This document shows, one piece after another, positions 10,839 to 23,026 of a DNA stretch of 64,000 nt. The notes below the pieces were generated by a model. The model saw only the letters and a list, made by a program, of their open reading frames with translations. It had not been told where the DNA came from and searched no databases. Within the stretch, counting starts at the first letter, position 1. The number at the start of each line of letters is the position of its first letter. A program made the translations under genes and the position numbers. Source of the DNA: Gloeophyllum trabeum ATCC 11539 (taxonomy: Eukaryota; Basidiomycota; Agaricomycetes; Gloeophyllales; Gloeophyllaceae); assembly GCF_000344685.1 (NCBI RefSeq), contig NW_006920418.1, positions 1,295,714-1,359,713 of the forward strand, read 5' to 3'.

Positions 10839-13530
10839 ATGCTTTTGGGTGAAGCCTCTTCCTCCTCGAATCTCATCGAGCTCCAGCCCACCGCCTCACG
10901 ATCAGCGACGAGTTCCTCAATGTCCTCCGACCCAGAACGCAACGTCCGGGTGGCATCGCCCACAGAGGAGCTTGCGCCGTCCAGTCCCCGTCGAAATACC
11001 CAGTTTCGGAACAAACGAGAGTCCCGACAGTCGACGACGTCCACTGCTCGGGCTGCGAGCGGGGGCTTCCTCAACCGCACCAGGACTGTCCTTTCAGAGA
11101 ACCTGAAGCGGGACAAGCCAATACGTCATGAACCGACGAACATGGCGAGTGCCATGGCCATTGTCAAAGCTTCATGTAAGCGGACTTCTGCTGTTCGTAG
11201 AGGAGCCCCGTTCACGAGGTATATGCGCAGGGTTGAATCTACTGCTCGTCTTCATTCCGTTATCCGTGAGTGTCTCGCCACCCCTCAATGTTCTCCCGGA
11301 CTCATCCATACGCCACATTAGTGGGCATTCCACTTTGCCCATCTAGACAATACCCTGGTATTCGTATGTGAGTCCAGCCAACTCATTACCGTTAGAGAGT
11401 AGGTAAACTGTTGTTGGGTTTAGTCTCGTTTTTGGCCATTATCCCCCTTGCGAAAGTGAGTGCGCCGCATGTCGACTACGGAGACGTTTCTGACACCTTG
11501 GATCACAGTTATTGGCATTTGCCACGGAAGAACTGTCACTGCGAGTGGGACAAACACTCGCAGGCCTGATGAATGCTACACTCGGAAATGCGTTAGTCAA
11601 TCTCAATATCCTTCGTTATCCTTGCTCACTCTCCCATTCAGTGTGGAATTGATTGTTGCTGTATGTATCTTCGATGTTGCGCGAAAGACTTGAGTTTTGA
11701 CGTTGAATAGATCATTGCCTTGGTGCAATGCCAACTGACAGTCGTGCAATCGTCTCGTACGTACCTCTGCAGCATCCTGGATGATGTCTAACGCGAATTC
11801 CATCAGTTGTGGGATCAATCCTCAGTAATTTGCGTAAGTGGCGAGACTATATGCGGCGCATTGATGTTAACGTCTGTCAAACATCACAGTGCTGGTCCTT
11901 GGAATGTGCTTCTTCGCCGGTGGAACCCGTTTCTCCGAGCAAGGCTTTGGAGCCAGTGCGTATCCCCCTGGTGGTCAGCTCCCGCCGACTGCCAAGGTCT
12001 GACATACATATCCTCTAGGCGCAGCACAGATCAACTCGTCGCTATTAATCTTGAGCGTCATCGGTGTACTCCTTCCTGCCGCGTTCCAGTTCGCCGACAG
12101 CTCGTCGATTGGCGAAGGTCAGGAGAACAGCGAAATTCTGAGCGTCAGCCACGGAGTAAGCACGTTGTCTGTCTTCCGCTGTGAGTTTGCGCCCGCTGAA
12201 CATGTGGCTACCCCTCGTAGACCGCTATTATCTTACTTTTCAGTCAGTGTGGTTCCCTCGAACCCCGTTTCGCTCGACATACTAACGGTATGACTTGTGC
12301 ACATCAGTCTATGTGTCGTACATTGTATTTCAGTTATTCTCGCACAAGGCCCTGTACGACGACGACGGCGTCGACGTCATCCAGTCCACGCGGTACGCCC
12401 AGCGCGAGGGCGGCGGGCACATCTTCCCGCGCGTGAACGTCAACCCGCTCGCCGCGATCCGCAAGCGCAGGGAAGCGAACGCTGACAAGGAAATGCTTTC
12501 CCAGGGCGGCGTCGCCGCCAACGGCGAGGGCATCAACACCGTGGAGAACGGGACTGCTACGAACGGCGCCGTTGCGAACGGGGAGGGCGCGGACCTTGAG
12601 AATGGCGGTGCTGCGCAGGAGGAGGAGCAGGAGCAGGAGGTCGAGGAGCCGACGCTGAACGTCCTCATGAGCGTTGTACTGTTGGTAGCTGTCACGGTGG
12701 TACGTCCCGCGCTGCGTGTGTCTCCTGGTATGCGCGCCGCGGTGCTGACTTGGCCCCGCTAGTTGGTCGCCGTCACCGCGGAGTTCCTCGTCGACTCCAT
12801 CGACGGACTTACGGACAGCACCCCCATCAGCAAGGAATTCGTCGGCATGATCCTCCTGCCCATCGTTGGTAACGCCGCAGGTGCGTTTTGACCGCTCGAG
12901 GAAAAGCAGGCGACGCTGACATGAGGGTGCTGCAGAGCACGTAACTGCTGTGACTGTCTCGGTCAAAGACAAGCTGACGCTCAGTATTGGCGTTGCGGTC
13001 GGGTCGAGTATCGTAAGTGAATGACTGCCACCCCGTGTTATGTAGGCTGACAGTGTACTTCCAGCAAATTGCGTTGTTTGTCATTCCGTGAGTCTCCTCA
13101 CTGTGGTGTGCTATGGGACAATTATTGACGTCGTATGTTCGCTGCAGATTCATCGTGACGCTCGCGTGGATCATGGGCAAGCCGTTGTCGCTTCTGTTCG
13201 ATCCGTTTGAGGCCATCGCCCTGTTCTTGTCTGGTACGTTTCGGTCCGATAATTCTGAACTTGCGAAATACTCATCTTTCTACTTACAGTCATCACCGTG
13301 AACTACGTGGTTGCTGATGGGAAGTCGAATTGGTTGGAGGGAATGATCCTGATTTGTGAGTGCCTTCACCCACGAAGTCTGCCTTCAACTTTCCTGACGA
13401 GCTTGCCAGGTCTATATATTATTCTTGCTGTTGCCTTCTGGTTCTATATTCCCGGTGCGTAAATGCTCCGTTGTAAATGGTCGGCACGAGACTGACTAGT
13501 TCTGCAGGCGCAAGTGTCTTTGACTGCTAG
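10839..13530 (+). CDS. VCX1: Vacuolar Ca2+/H+ exchanger (CAX/VCX1 family)
   Basis: A heavily split gene of about 17 exons encodes a CaCA-superfamily cation/proton antiporter that moves cytosolic Ca2+ into the vacuole. Exons read as 10839-11175, 11231-11265, 11322-11367, 11424-11455, 11509-11591, 11642-11660, 11711-11756, 11807-11833, 11890-11955, 12019-12155, then an uncertain stretch to 12305, 12306-12699, 12763-12880, 12936-13012, 13065-13087, 13148-13233, 13290-13355, 13410-13454, 13508-13530. Both catalytic alpha repeats are intact: GNAVELIVA (assembled across exons 5 and 6) and GNAAEHVTAV. A disordered Ser-rich N-terminus precedes the first membrane helix, LNLLLVFIPLSWAF. A long acidic, Gly/Asn/Glu-rich cytoplasmic loop (12480-12660) separates the two halves, as in the family. 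The C-terminus is FWFYIPGASVFDC. The only doubtful part is the short helix encoded between 12156 and 12305. Confidence 0.92.
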
Positions 13531-13805
13531 TCCTACTATACCCATCTCAACGCCTTAAAATCATATACATGCCTGCTTACGACTAACTATCTTATATCAC
13601 GATGGACCCAACCGCGGATGGGCGGTTCCATCCTCATCCTAGAGTTGCTTCGGCTTGGAACAGTATATCCGGCAGCAGTTCCTCGTATACACGTGCATTT
13701 ACACTGCGGACCGATACACGGCTCGAAGCTGTACGACTAGTAGGAATACAGTCAATAGTGATTGATAGTAATATGTACAGTGGGAAAATACAATAATAGG
13801 GTTCA

Positions 13806-16800
13806 TCAGAGCTTCGCCTTGAGGGGTTTGCCGGGGTCGACGAGGGTGACCGCAGCGTTGGCAAGCACCGTAGTGCCCCTCTCTTTTACTTTGGTCACTG
13901 TTTGTACGCCATGAGAACCTCCCTACGACGTGCTGGAATTGTGAATAACGTACCGAAGAGGACTTTGTCGCCCTCCTTCCACATCTCCGTCACCAGGGTC
14001 TCACCAGGGTAGACCACGCCGGCGAACCTGTCACAACTTATGAAGGCTTGCCAGAGCACGACACCGGAGTATCACTCACCGGACTTTGATATCCTTGTAG
14101 TCTCCAAAGCACTTCAAGACATGCTTACCGGAGAATCCCATGAAGCACAGGCCTATAACACCGCTTCAGAAAACGAACCCCTCACACTATCTGATGCAAC
14201 CCACCATGAAGAATCGGCTTGTCGAATCCTCCTACAGCCGCAAACTCGGGTAAGATCTAGCCCTAGATCAGCCTCGGCAGCGCAATGTACAGAATAACAC
14301 TCACGTGTAAGGGGTTGTAATCGCCACTCAGTCTAAAAGAGCAAAGGTTCTCTGTATCCCAACAACACCAAGGAGAGCTCCTATGCATACCTGTATAGCG
14401 CGGCTTGCGTAGGAAGGGTCTTCTCCTCCATCACAGCGTCTGGTGCCCGCTTTGGCGGAGTGTTGGCTGCGGTAGCCGGACCGCGATCTGCAAGCATCTA
14501 TGATTAGCACACTCCCGAGGACACTTCATACCGACTTACCCTTGCCAGTTCGCTTGCCTCCGAACCCACCAGAGCCGCGAATAAAGACGGTAGACTGGTT
14601 TTCGAAGATCACCTTGCCCGACGATTTGTCTTTCGTCTGGACCACGGACGTGACAGCTGCAGCTTTTCCCTTATCCAGTACCTCCAAAATCCTGCACCAA
14701 GAGTCAGCTCTCAGATACCAGCGCGATCTGTGGAAGGCAAATGGGCCTACCTGGCCTCGTTGACAAGTTCACCGCTGGTAGGGATGGGGGCTTTAATGGC
14801 GAGGTATTGTTCCCCATGTAGTAACTTGGCCTAAACTACATGGTCAGACACTAGACCAGCTGCTGCAGCGATTAGGCGACTGACCGGGTTAAAGTTCGGA
14901 AGGAAATCCAGCGGTATGCCGCCACTGGCCTGGAATTGTGGAATCACACCAAACGTCGGCAGTGCCGCGAACTGATCATGGCCTTCGTATGTCCATTGGA
15001 GCTCTTTCTCAGTGGCGCCTATACCCAAGTTGTATAAGATAACATCCCGCTCGGTATAGCTGTACTCCACAGGTTCCGGCACATTCTTCTTCGCCTCCGC
15101 AACCAAAGGAGAATCCTCAGGGTCAGCGTACGAGTCAGAACTTGACTCGTCTGAAGCCGTATTTTGGAAGTTCTCCAGGAGCTGCAGGAGGTGACGGTTA
15201 GGTGAGATACGATACCGGGCGATTTGACGTCGTACCTGCTGACTAGCCTCGGCAGTAGATGACGGATTTGTCGCACGGCCGTCATCTAGTGATGTGGTTA
15301 GAAAACGGACTAAGGTACGTGTCACGTCTTACCGAAATTGCTGATGATACTCCATTTCGAGAGGATAGCTTCGGGTGTAAGAGTCTTGTTGACAGGGAAC
15401 CCGTGCCCTCCAGCCCGTTGCCACCTGGTCTGTGCTGCCCAACCACCCATGATCTCGAACAGGGATCCGGTTGTCTCCTCATTGGCTGTTGTGAAACCCC
15501 TGTCAGCCATTCCGCGCGCTACAGATTTCCAGAACCGTCGTACCTTCACTCGACAGGTATCCAACTACGGGTGCAATATAGTCTGGCTGGAGCCCTACGT
15601 TAGACACGCCTGTGTATTACCATCAATATTATACGTACCTTGAACGCATCAAGCCACTCCTGAGGCCTATGGAAAACTTCAGTGATTGTGTTGCAGAGGG
15701 TCTAGACACCATACCATATGGTCGCCGTCATCGCTGTACCTGCTGAAGGAGCAATACTGTTCGCTATGATGTTATATTTCTGGCCTTCGATGGCAAGGGT
15801 TCTGGTCAAGCCGAGGATACCAGCCTTGGCCGTGGAGTACTGTGAAACAAGCATTGTGGTCAAGAGTAGGTGCAACAGAAAATAGAACCTACGTTAGCCT
15901 GGCCGAAGTTTCCGTCTGTAAAGCAACTGTAAGCATAGTAGAGGTAGAAAAAGTGAACGACTAACAGATCCCGACTTGTGAGCATGTGGTAACGATGCGC
16001 CCGTACTTTTGCTTTTGGAAGATGGGCCAAACGGCTTTGCAGCACTAGCCGATATTGAAAATTCAGGTCGGGCGTCTCCTTCATTGAAGATATAATACCT
16101 TGTAGGTTCCACTGATAGATGGGGAGGTTAGATAAGATAATGTTCCGTGTCCACAGGAACATACCGTAAGTGAACAGCAATGACTGCATCCCACTCTTGC
16201 TCGGACATCGCCGTGAATGACTTGTCTCGCAGTATCCCGGCATTAGCAATAAGAACATGGACTCCCCCGAACTTCTCTAGCGCAATCTTGACAAGGCTGT
16301 CGCCATCTTCCGCAGAACCGATCGCAGGAACCGCCTTTCCACCGGCTGCAACAGACGGGATCGATTACATAGTGAGAATATGTTCGGAGGCAATGGTCCC
16401 TTACCCACCTTTGGTGATTTCCTCCACCACTGCCTTGGCGCCTTTCTCGCTGACATCATTGACAACCACATTGGCACCGAGACGCCCATACATTAAAGCG
16501 TATGCGCGCCCAAGACCGGCACCTGCTCCGGTGATTATGACGGTCTTACCATCGAATCGGACTTCAGGCTTCGCCTGCGGATTAGGAGGCAGCTGCGACG
16601 CCTTCTCGAGCGTGCCCTGTATCGGTCGCAAACATAACGATCAGCTCAAGTCTTACTATAGAAGCTATCCCTGGTACCTTTGCGTCGAAATCCGACATTC
16701 CGGTAGGGCTATCGGATGATCAGCATCAGACAATCTCACACTCGAGAAACGACGTACTATGTGGGATTCTCGAAGTCGGTGACCTCCGACCATTTAGCCT

Positions 16801-17958
16801 TAACCTAGATACCCAGGCAAGATACTTCAGAGCAATTGAAGAAACGTGTATGTGGGAAGACATACAGCAGATGGTGTAAAGGAAGCATCTGTCTTGAAGA
16901 TGGCACCCCTGCTACGTTCCCATCGGATTTCTGCGACGAATCCAGCACCGACCTCGTATACCTTGCCAGAGGCGTCCGGTCCATCCGGATGCGTGACAGC
17001 AGCAACGAAAGGAGCTACAAATTCAGGCTGATCATCTAATTCAGCCACAGTCACTCGGCTCGAGATCCGGCATACGAACCTTAAGGTTTGCAAGCAACTC
17101 CGGGGGCATAATAGTTTCCGTCATAGCGGAAGCTGCCATCTGTCGGTCCGGTGAATCAGTAACTGAGGCGTTCGCTACACATAATGACGTACCGGGGCGA
17201 TGGCAGTCGCCTTAATGTTGTATTTGGCACCCTCCCGGGCTAGGGTCTTGGTGAACGCGACCAGTCCCATCTTAGCCGCGCTGTAGTTTGCTTGGCCAAA
17301 GTTCCCTATATGGCAGATCCCTCAGTTCACATTCGTACTAGAGAGAATTCCCGAGAACACACCGTACAATCCGGCAGCGCTGGAGGTGTTGACGATCCGT
17401 CCGAACTTCTGCTTTCGGAAATGGGGCCACGCAGCCTTCGTGCATGAGAACGCTCCCTTGAGGTGTACTAACTGAATCTGATCCCACTCCTGATCTGTCA
17501 TGTTCTTGAAACTGGATAATATATTCGTCATGGCGTATATCCGGCTTGGGAACTGGTGCTCACCCTTTGTCTCTCAGGATACCGGCATTATTGATCAATA
17601 TGGTCACCCCTCCGAAAGCATCAAGAGCTGTTTGTATAACGGCGGCACCATCCGCTACCGAGGACGTGTTCGCCACTGCGCGTCCTCCGGCTTCACGCGT
17701 AGGCGGGGATCAGCTGCTTGCTTCACAGGTATTACTCCGAACTGACCCTGAGTAATCTGATCAACCACCTTCTGCGCTGCAGCCTGGCTGACATCGTTCA
17801 CCACCACGTTCGCCCCCCGGGAAGCAAACAGTAATGAGTAGCTGCAGCAGCCGGTCAGTTACGCCATGGCAGTCGGGTGTGCAGACTGACGCTTTGCCCA
17901 AGCCGCCTCCTGCGCCCGTGACGACGACGGTGTGGCCTTTGAACGATAACTCCGACAT
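13806..17958 (-). CDS. FOX2: Peroxisomal multifunctional beta-oxidation enzyme FOX2
   Basis: One long, many-exon gene encodes two tandem (3R)-hydroxyacyl-CoA dehydrogenase SDR domains and a C-terminal 2-enoyl-CoA hydratase 2 hot-dog domain. It performs steps two and three of peroxisomal fatty-acid beta-oxidation. SDR1 starts at 17958 with [13 protein letters not shown] and has [11 protein letters not shown] and [14 protein letters not shown]2 (about 16630-15300) has [39 protein letters not shown] and YGNFGQAN. The linker reads [20 protein letters not shown] after splicing. The hydratase part carries LSGDYNPLH, the family's catalytic region. The protein ends in Ala-Lys-Leu, a type 1 peroxisomal targeting signal, so the reading frame is complete. 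A 13-base exon (16099-16111) is required in SDR2. The ATG at 16631 is internal, not a separate gene. Confidence 0.93.
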
Positions 17959-18526
17959 TGTGAACAGCGGTCGTGACTGACGAGCGCAGGCTACCGAGAG
18001 CTGTTAATAACAGGACAGGGCGTCATGCATGTGATATTGATGCCGGTGTTACCCCGCACTTTGGTGATTTCGAATTCGGAAAGGATTTCAGACGCTTTAA
18101 CGTGGGCGCCTGCGGGCCCTGGAACGAGGAGGAGCGCTTCTCCGGGCGTTGCTGGGAGGCGCGATGTTTAAGTTCATGGGTGTAGTCCGCGCAGGCTTCA
18201 CGGCCGTCTTATCGTGGACATGTGCCCTCGCCCTGTCAATGCGCCTTCATATGTAATCTCGGCAGTGCGTCTGTCAGTATTTAATATCTTCACCCGCCGC
18301 GAGATCAGCTCCCCTTCTGCCCCCGTACGTCACCAAGTATCGAGACTTCATCGTGCCGTCTCAGCCACTTGGACTGGCGACGGTGGCCCCCACTGTCGTT
18401 CACCATCGCCCCGACGCGTCAGATATCCTTCCTGAAGTTCATGGCAGCAGAGTGTACGTTTGCAGCACTTCTCTTGCTTATGCCATGCTTACAAGTTCTC
18501 TGATCACTGCAGGTGATGGGCCATCG
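17959..18526. other. Divergent promoter between FOX2 and a small gene
   Basis: No coding sequence is recognised. The stretch separates two divergently transcribed genes. A likely 5' UTR intron of the right-hand gene (donor GTGTACG or GTACG near 18454, acceptor CTGCAG ending at 18513) lies at its right edge. Confidence 0.45.
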
Positions 18527-19006
18527 ATGTTAGTTGGAATTGCCCTACACAAGGGTATGGACATGGGCGCCACCGCCTACCACTGGACGCTGGCCATGCA
18601 TCCCCAGTCATACGACGCCCCGATCGTCCGAACCTACGAACTGATCAACCGCGACGACGAAGGCCGGCCAACAGCGTGGAAAACGCGTTTCAGCCAGAGA
18701 CCGTTGTACGGGTCGACCAAGCTCGTGGGCGTCGTTCACGTCGCACGCGTCCCCGCTACCGAAGACGACTTGGACGAATTCTTCAGTGCATTCGGCCCCG
18801 AGCGCGACGATTATCCGACGGGCGGGCGCGGCTGGACGAGCGTGGGGTGGGTCATGCGGTGCATACGATACCTGGAGATGAGTGGTCTGGTTCCCCTGCG
18901 CTTCACCGACGAAGAGATTTTTGTACGGGTCTTGCAGTTGGGCGTGTTAATGGAGGAGAAGCGGTCACGAGGAGAAAGCTCAGCAGTCCCGAGAATGAAC
19001 TTATGA
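18527..19006 (+). CDS. Small protein with a YHW motif, function unknown
   Basis: A single exon encodes 159 residues from the ATG at 18527. The frame is open upstream to an ATG at 18353 (217 residues), but that part reads through a plausible 5' UTR intron, so I prefer the shorter form. The protein has a motif AYHWTLAMHP near residue 20, then YELINRD, LVGVVHVARVP and RGWTSVGWVMRCIRYLE. The pattern of a His-Trp pair followed by beta-strand-like segments recalls short fungal families of unknown function; I cannot name one with certainty. There is no signal peptide or membrane segment. It is divergent from FOX2, with no functional link visible. Confidence 0.6.
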   Translation: MLVGIALHKGMDMGATAYHWTLAMHPQSYDAPIVRTYELINRDDEGRPTAWKTRFSQRPLYGSTKLVGVVHVARVPATEDDLDEFFSAFGPERDDYPTGGRGWTSVGWVMRCIRYLEMSGLVPLRFTDEEIFVRVLQLGVLMEEKRSRGESSAVPRMNL

Positions 19007-19235
19007 CACTTCCCAAGGGCGGCACTCGCTATACCCATTCATTGATGTATTCTAGTCTCTCCGTATACAAGCTCCGATCCGTGTCCGAGATGCAGACGTC
19101 GGCGGGATTTCCAGGCCCTCAGGTGAAGCTCTCCTTAGCGTTCACGAATTGCAATATGACAAGTACAGATATGTGGCAGTGCCTATAGACGCACTCTGCA
19201 GTCTAATAGTTTATAGTTACCGGCCCCCTCAGCGC

Positions 19236-20387
19236 TCAGTAAGGTGGCGGCGGTGAGGCCGCATGATCGAATGAAGGACCTGTGCTCCGGCTTGAATGCC
19301 AATCAGTCCGTGGGGGCACGGGGCCATTGGTGGGTGACTGGTACAAGGTGCTCGGGTCTTCGGACCAGGGCTGACTTCGTGTCGATCCAGAGACGCTTCC
19401 GCCCCCTGTGTCGAACACCTGGTCCCGCTGAAACGATGGCAAGGCGCTGGGATACGGGTCTTGAGGTATCAGTGCTGGAATTCTATGAATAGGACGTGCA
19501 TCAGCGGCCTCTAATGAGGGCTTTGGTTCAAAAGGCGTAACCATTCCTGGGGCTGGTCAGGGGTATTATTGTCTGCGGCACCATTTTGCTACTCACCGGG
19601 CGTTAAGGGCACGGGACGGCGATACCTGCGCAGCAAATACACAAGGAGCAGGGCAAGAACCACAGCGCCCAACACGCCACCCACGACACCGCCCACAATG
19701 GCGCCGATATTGACAGACTTGTGGGAAGCGCTGCTGCTCGAATTCGAAGATTGACTCCCCGAACTGCCCTGACTGCTGCTTGTTCCAGTGGGAGCAGCAC
19801 TCTGTACGCCGTCATACCTCATGATACACTTTAGTGACCGTGACTCTATCACATGAGATGCACGGCGTGGTACTTACTCGATCGTGTAGATTTCGACGTA
19901 TGGTCCGCCCAGGCTGCCAGGTCCGATATAGGAGACGTTCAAGGTACTGTGCCTGGACGGAGAGAGGCCAGTGGCGGAGAAGAGCGTCGTCAGGACTGGA
20001 TTAGAGTCCCGAGTCGTGCCGCTGGACGCATCTACGATGGCGCTCTTGATGGGATTGGAGTACGAGGTCTGGTCGTCGTACACAACCGCAGACGCTACCC
20101 CACCGTTCGGGTCAGCCGTTGCGTGCCAGTATACCGCAGTTCCTATAACCATTCCGCTTAGCACATTGAAGGCCAGCGAAGTATCGTATGGACATGCCTT
20201 GGAATGTGAAAGAAAAGGAAGAGCCGACGCTCCCCGTAAATTTATGCCCTCCGTTATCTTGGTCCACCCATTGCCCGACGTATGAGATCCTCGGATCTCT
20301 GCTGGTTACGTTGAAGTCCTGTTGAGCTTGGGCACTAGCGGCGACATAGCAGCAGAGCCACAGTGCAAACCAGAGGGGGATGTGCAT
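19236..20387 (-). CDS. Secreted-domain single-pass membrane protein (basidiomycete type)
   Basis: Four exons (20198-20387, 19878-20142, 19597-19817, 19236-19546) give 328 residues. A signal peptide (MHIPLWFALWLCCYVAASAQA) is followed by a beta-rich ectodomain of about 140 residues starting QQDFNVTSRDPRISYVG. Then comes a Ser/Gly-rich stalk, one Gly/Val-rich membrane helix (IGAIVGGVVGGVLGAVVLALLL), a basic stop-transfer patch LLRRYRR, and a Pro/Ser-rich cytoplasmic tail ending SPPPPY. This is a common layout in Agaricomycetes, often interpreted as cell-wall sensing; function here is inference. The first intron (20143-20197) has a GC donor, AAG|GCATGT, and no GT donor restores the frame. Confidence 0.85.
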
Positions 20388-21223
20388 GCTAGACTAGCGA
20401 TTGCGGCTCACACAAAGCAGATATCTCAAGATTCTTGCACCAATGATCATGAGCGGAGTCAGAAACTGGCAGATGGCCCTAATCAACTATCACAACGCGA
20501 TCAGCAGGTGATGAAAACCTTACTGGACGATCTTCGTAATTGCCAGGAACGAGAATAGACGGAAAGTAACGAGGGCTATCTCGTACTTAGCAGAGATGTA
20601 GGATAGCTATACGCGACGCAGTTTAGAGTAAAGCAGGCATTCGAATGACAACAAAAGAGAGACTCTTAATGCAATCCATCAGACCACGGGCGTACGGAGG
20701 TGCTCCCGCGTCGGCGGAGAGTCATATATCACTGCGCAAGAGCAGAGGACCGGCTACTATGACGAGTACAAAGTCCCAGGACGCGTTCCGACTGGAAAGA
20801 TGTACACGTTAAGGCATTTGGATAGAGCGTTCAGACCATCCACCCGTAGGAGCAATGAAAGACATCAATAGCGCCCCAGAAATTACGAGACTGACGATGA
20901 ACAGGATGGCTGCAAAGGGCCCCTAATTAAACGCGACACGACTCCCAGATATCACATTCCCACGATTGTGGTCGCGTAATTTGCTTCCGCTATGTCATGT
21001 CACGTGAACAGTTCGCGACGCGTGAAATGGTTCGAACAGCTTTTCAGGCGCCGCGCGACGGCTGACGCTTGTCTCTTCCACTCCTTGCCACCGCGCAACT
21101 AGGCTCGACCGTTCTCTCCCTCCGTCCTGCCGCCAACACAACTCGTCTTCCACTAGCTTCTCGTACATAAACATCTGTAGCAACCAGCGGTAACACTTCA
21201 ATTTCATCTTATTCTTCATCGAC
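20388..21223. other. Intergenic between membrane protein and cyclin genes
   Basis: No frame resembles a protein. The stretch lies between two divergent genes and must hold both promoters. From about 21,000 on it contains CACGTG at 21001 and a GC-rich block with an ACGCGT element, close to the cyclin start. Confidence 0.5.
21018..21023. promoter_or_regulatory. MCB-like element ACGCGT upstream of cyclin B
   Basis: The palindrome ACGCGT lies about 200 bases before the cyclin ATG. In yeasts this is the binding site of the MBF cell-cycle transcription factor. A single six-base match in GC-rich DNA is weak evidence; the placement before a cell-cycle gene is the reason to list it. Confidence 0.25.
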
Positions 21224-23026
21224 ATGTCCAGCAACAACACACGAGTACGTTCTGCACGGCGATGAAACTACTCTATCTCTTACACTTCACAGTTTCCCCT
21301 GCGAAACCGCTTAGGGTTCCAACGCCCAAAGCTCGCGGACGAGAATACCACGAGCAAGCACGCACGTCAGCCGTCGGGCGGTAAGCTCGCCGTTGGCGGC
21401 AGCCGACTCCCTTCAGCCGTTGGTAAGAACGGCGTGCAACGTCCAGTATTGAATGAAGTCACCACTGCTGCATTGAATGCAAAGGTACATACTTCTTTCA
21501 CGTCATGCCACTGACGACGGCTTACCGTTTGTCGCGCCCAGGAGGTCGGTGGCAAACCATCCTTGAAAGGCAAGGAAAGCGGGGTCGTCATTAATGCGAA
21601 ACGCTTCTCCGCGACCATCACCGCCCAGTCCCAGCGTGCCCCTCTTCTTCCAGCGAAGGCACAGACCGCTGTTCCCTTGGCCTCTTCCGTGAACGCCCGC
21701 GCTGCACCAGTATCGGGCAAGGCACTTCGACCCGTATCGGCCATCTTTGTTGCACCTGATCCTCAGCCCGAACCTCTGCGCGATGCCTCGCCTCCGCGAG
21801 CTGACAACAGCGAGGAGGAAGAGATGGATGTGGAGGGCGAGCAACAACTGCCATCTTCCGAGAAGCAGGTCGACGAGAGCCTCCTTGCTGGAGAAGAAGA
21901 AGTCAAGTCCATGATGGGCCTTGCCGATAGCGACGAGGAAGAACTTGAAGAGACGGAGAAGGTAGCACCGCCGAAAAGCGCGCGCGTCTGGCCCGAGGTG
22001 TCCACCGAAAGGGGCAAACGGTATCAACAAGAAATCGAATCTATCCGAGCTACCTTCGAGGATGAGGTCGATATTTATGACACCACCATGGTATCAGAGT
22101 ACTCGGACGACATCTTCCAGTACATGGCCGACCTTGAGGTATGGTTGGCCCAGCTTGCACCCGAACTGATATGCTTACTGTGACCGCATAGGAGGACATG
22201 ATGCCGGGCGCTGACTACATCTCCGGACAATCTGAGATTACCTGGGATATGCGCCAACTGCTGGTAGACTGGTTACTGCAAGTCCACCGGAGGTACCACA
22301 TGCTGCCCGAAACGCTCTGGATCGCCATCAACATTGTTGACCGTTTCCTCACCAAGCGAGTAGTCTCCCGTGTCAAGCTTCAGCTTGTCGGCGTCACCGC
22401 TATGTTCATTGCCTCCAAGTACGAGGAGATCCTTGCACCTTCCGTCGACGAGTTCGTCTTCATGACCGAGAACGGGTACTCCAAGGAGGAGATCCTCAAG
22501 GGCGAGCGGATAGTGCTACAGACTCTAGAGTTCAAGATCTCCCAGTACTGTTCGCCGTACAGTTGGATGCGCAGGATCAGCAAGGCAGACGACTACGACA
22601 TTCAAACGAGGACTCTGAGCAAGTTCTTGACCGAGGTTACTTTATTGGATTACCGCTTCCTGCGCGTGAAGCCAAGTCTAGTCGCTGCAGTAGGCATGTA
22701 CACCGCGAGGAAGATGTTGGACGGTGACTGGGTAAGTGCGCCACTACTATATGTTTTGTCTTCCCATTGTTCCCGTCACGTGACTGACGCGTCACACCAT
22801 TGTCCTCCAGAGCGAACCATTTGTGTTCTATTCCGGCTATACCGAGGAACACCTTCTGCCCGGGCATCGCCTCTTGATCAGCAAGCTGGTTGAAGATGGT
22901 TTTGACCAACAGCACGTCGTGAAGAAGTACGCGGACAAGAAGTTCCTCAAGGCTTCTACCTATGCTATTCACTGGGCGACACTACACGCCGATGAAATCG
23001 CCGACGGCATGGAGCTTGCACAATGA
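21224..23026 (+). CDS. G2/mitotic B-type cyclin
   Basis: Five exons (21224-21244, 21293-21484, 21542-22138, 22192-22731, 22811-23026) give 521 residues. The cyclin box is complete: MRQLLVDWLLQVHRRY (the MRAILVDW-type signature), ETLWIAINIVDRFL, KLQLVGVTAMFIASKYEEI and the C-terminal fold YSGYTEEHLLPGHRLL. This is the activating subunit of Cdk1 for entry into mitosis. The N-terminal third is disordered; an RNRL element near residue 11 fits an RxxL destruction box, and an ADEN sequence is nearby. An acidic stretch (NSEEEEMDVEGE) precedes the box. The first exon is only seven codons. Intron positions all preserve phase. Confidence 0.93.

Noticed and set aside
12334..12972. Minus-strand frame of 212 codons
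   Set aside because: It is antisense to the acidic loop of the calcium exchanger; the Leu/Arg tracts come from GAG/CTC repeats in the coding strand.
16401..16631. Independent SDR gene starting at 16631
   Set aside because: It is an internal exon of FOX2; upstream exons supply the [11 protein letters not shown] linker in frame, and the domain order is the family's normal one.
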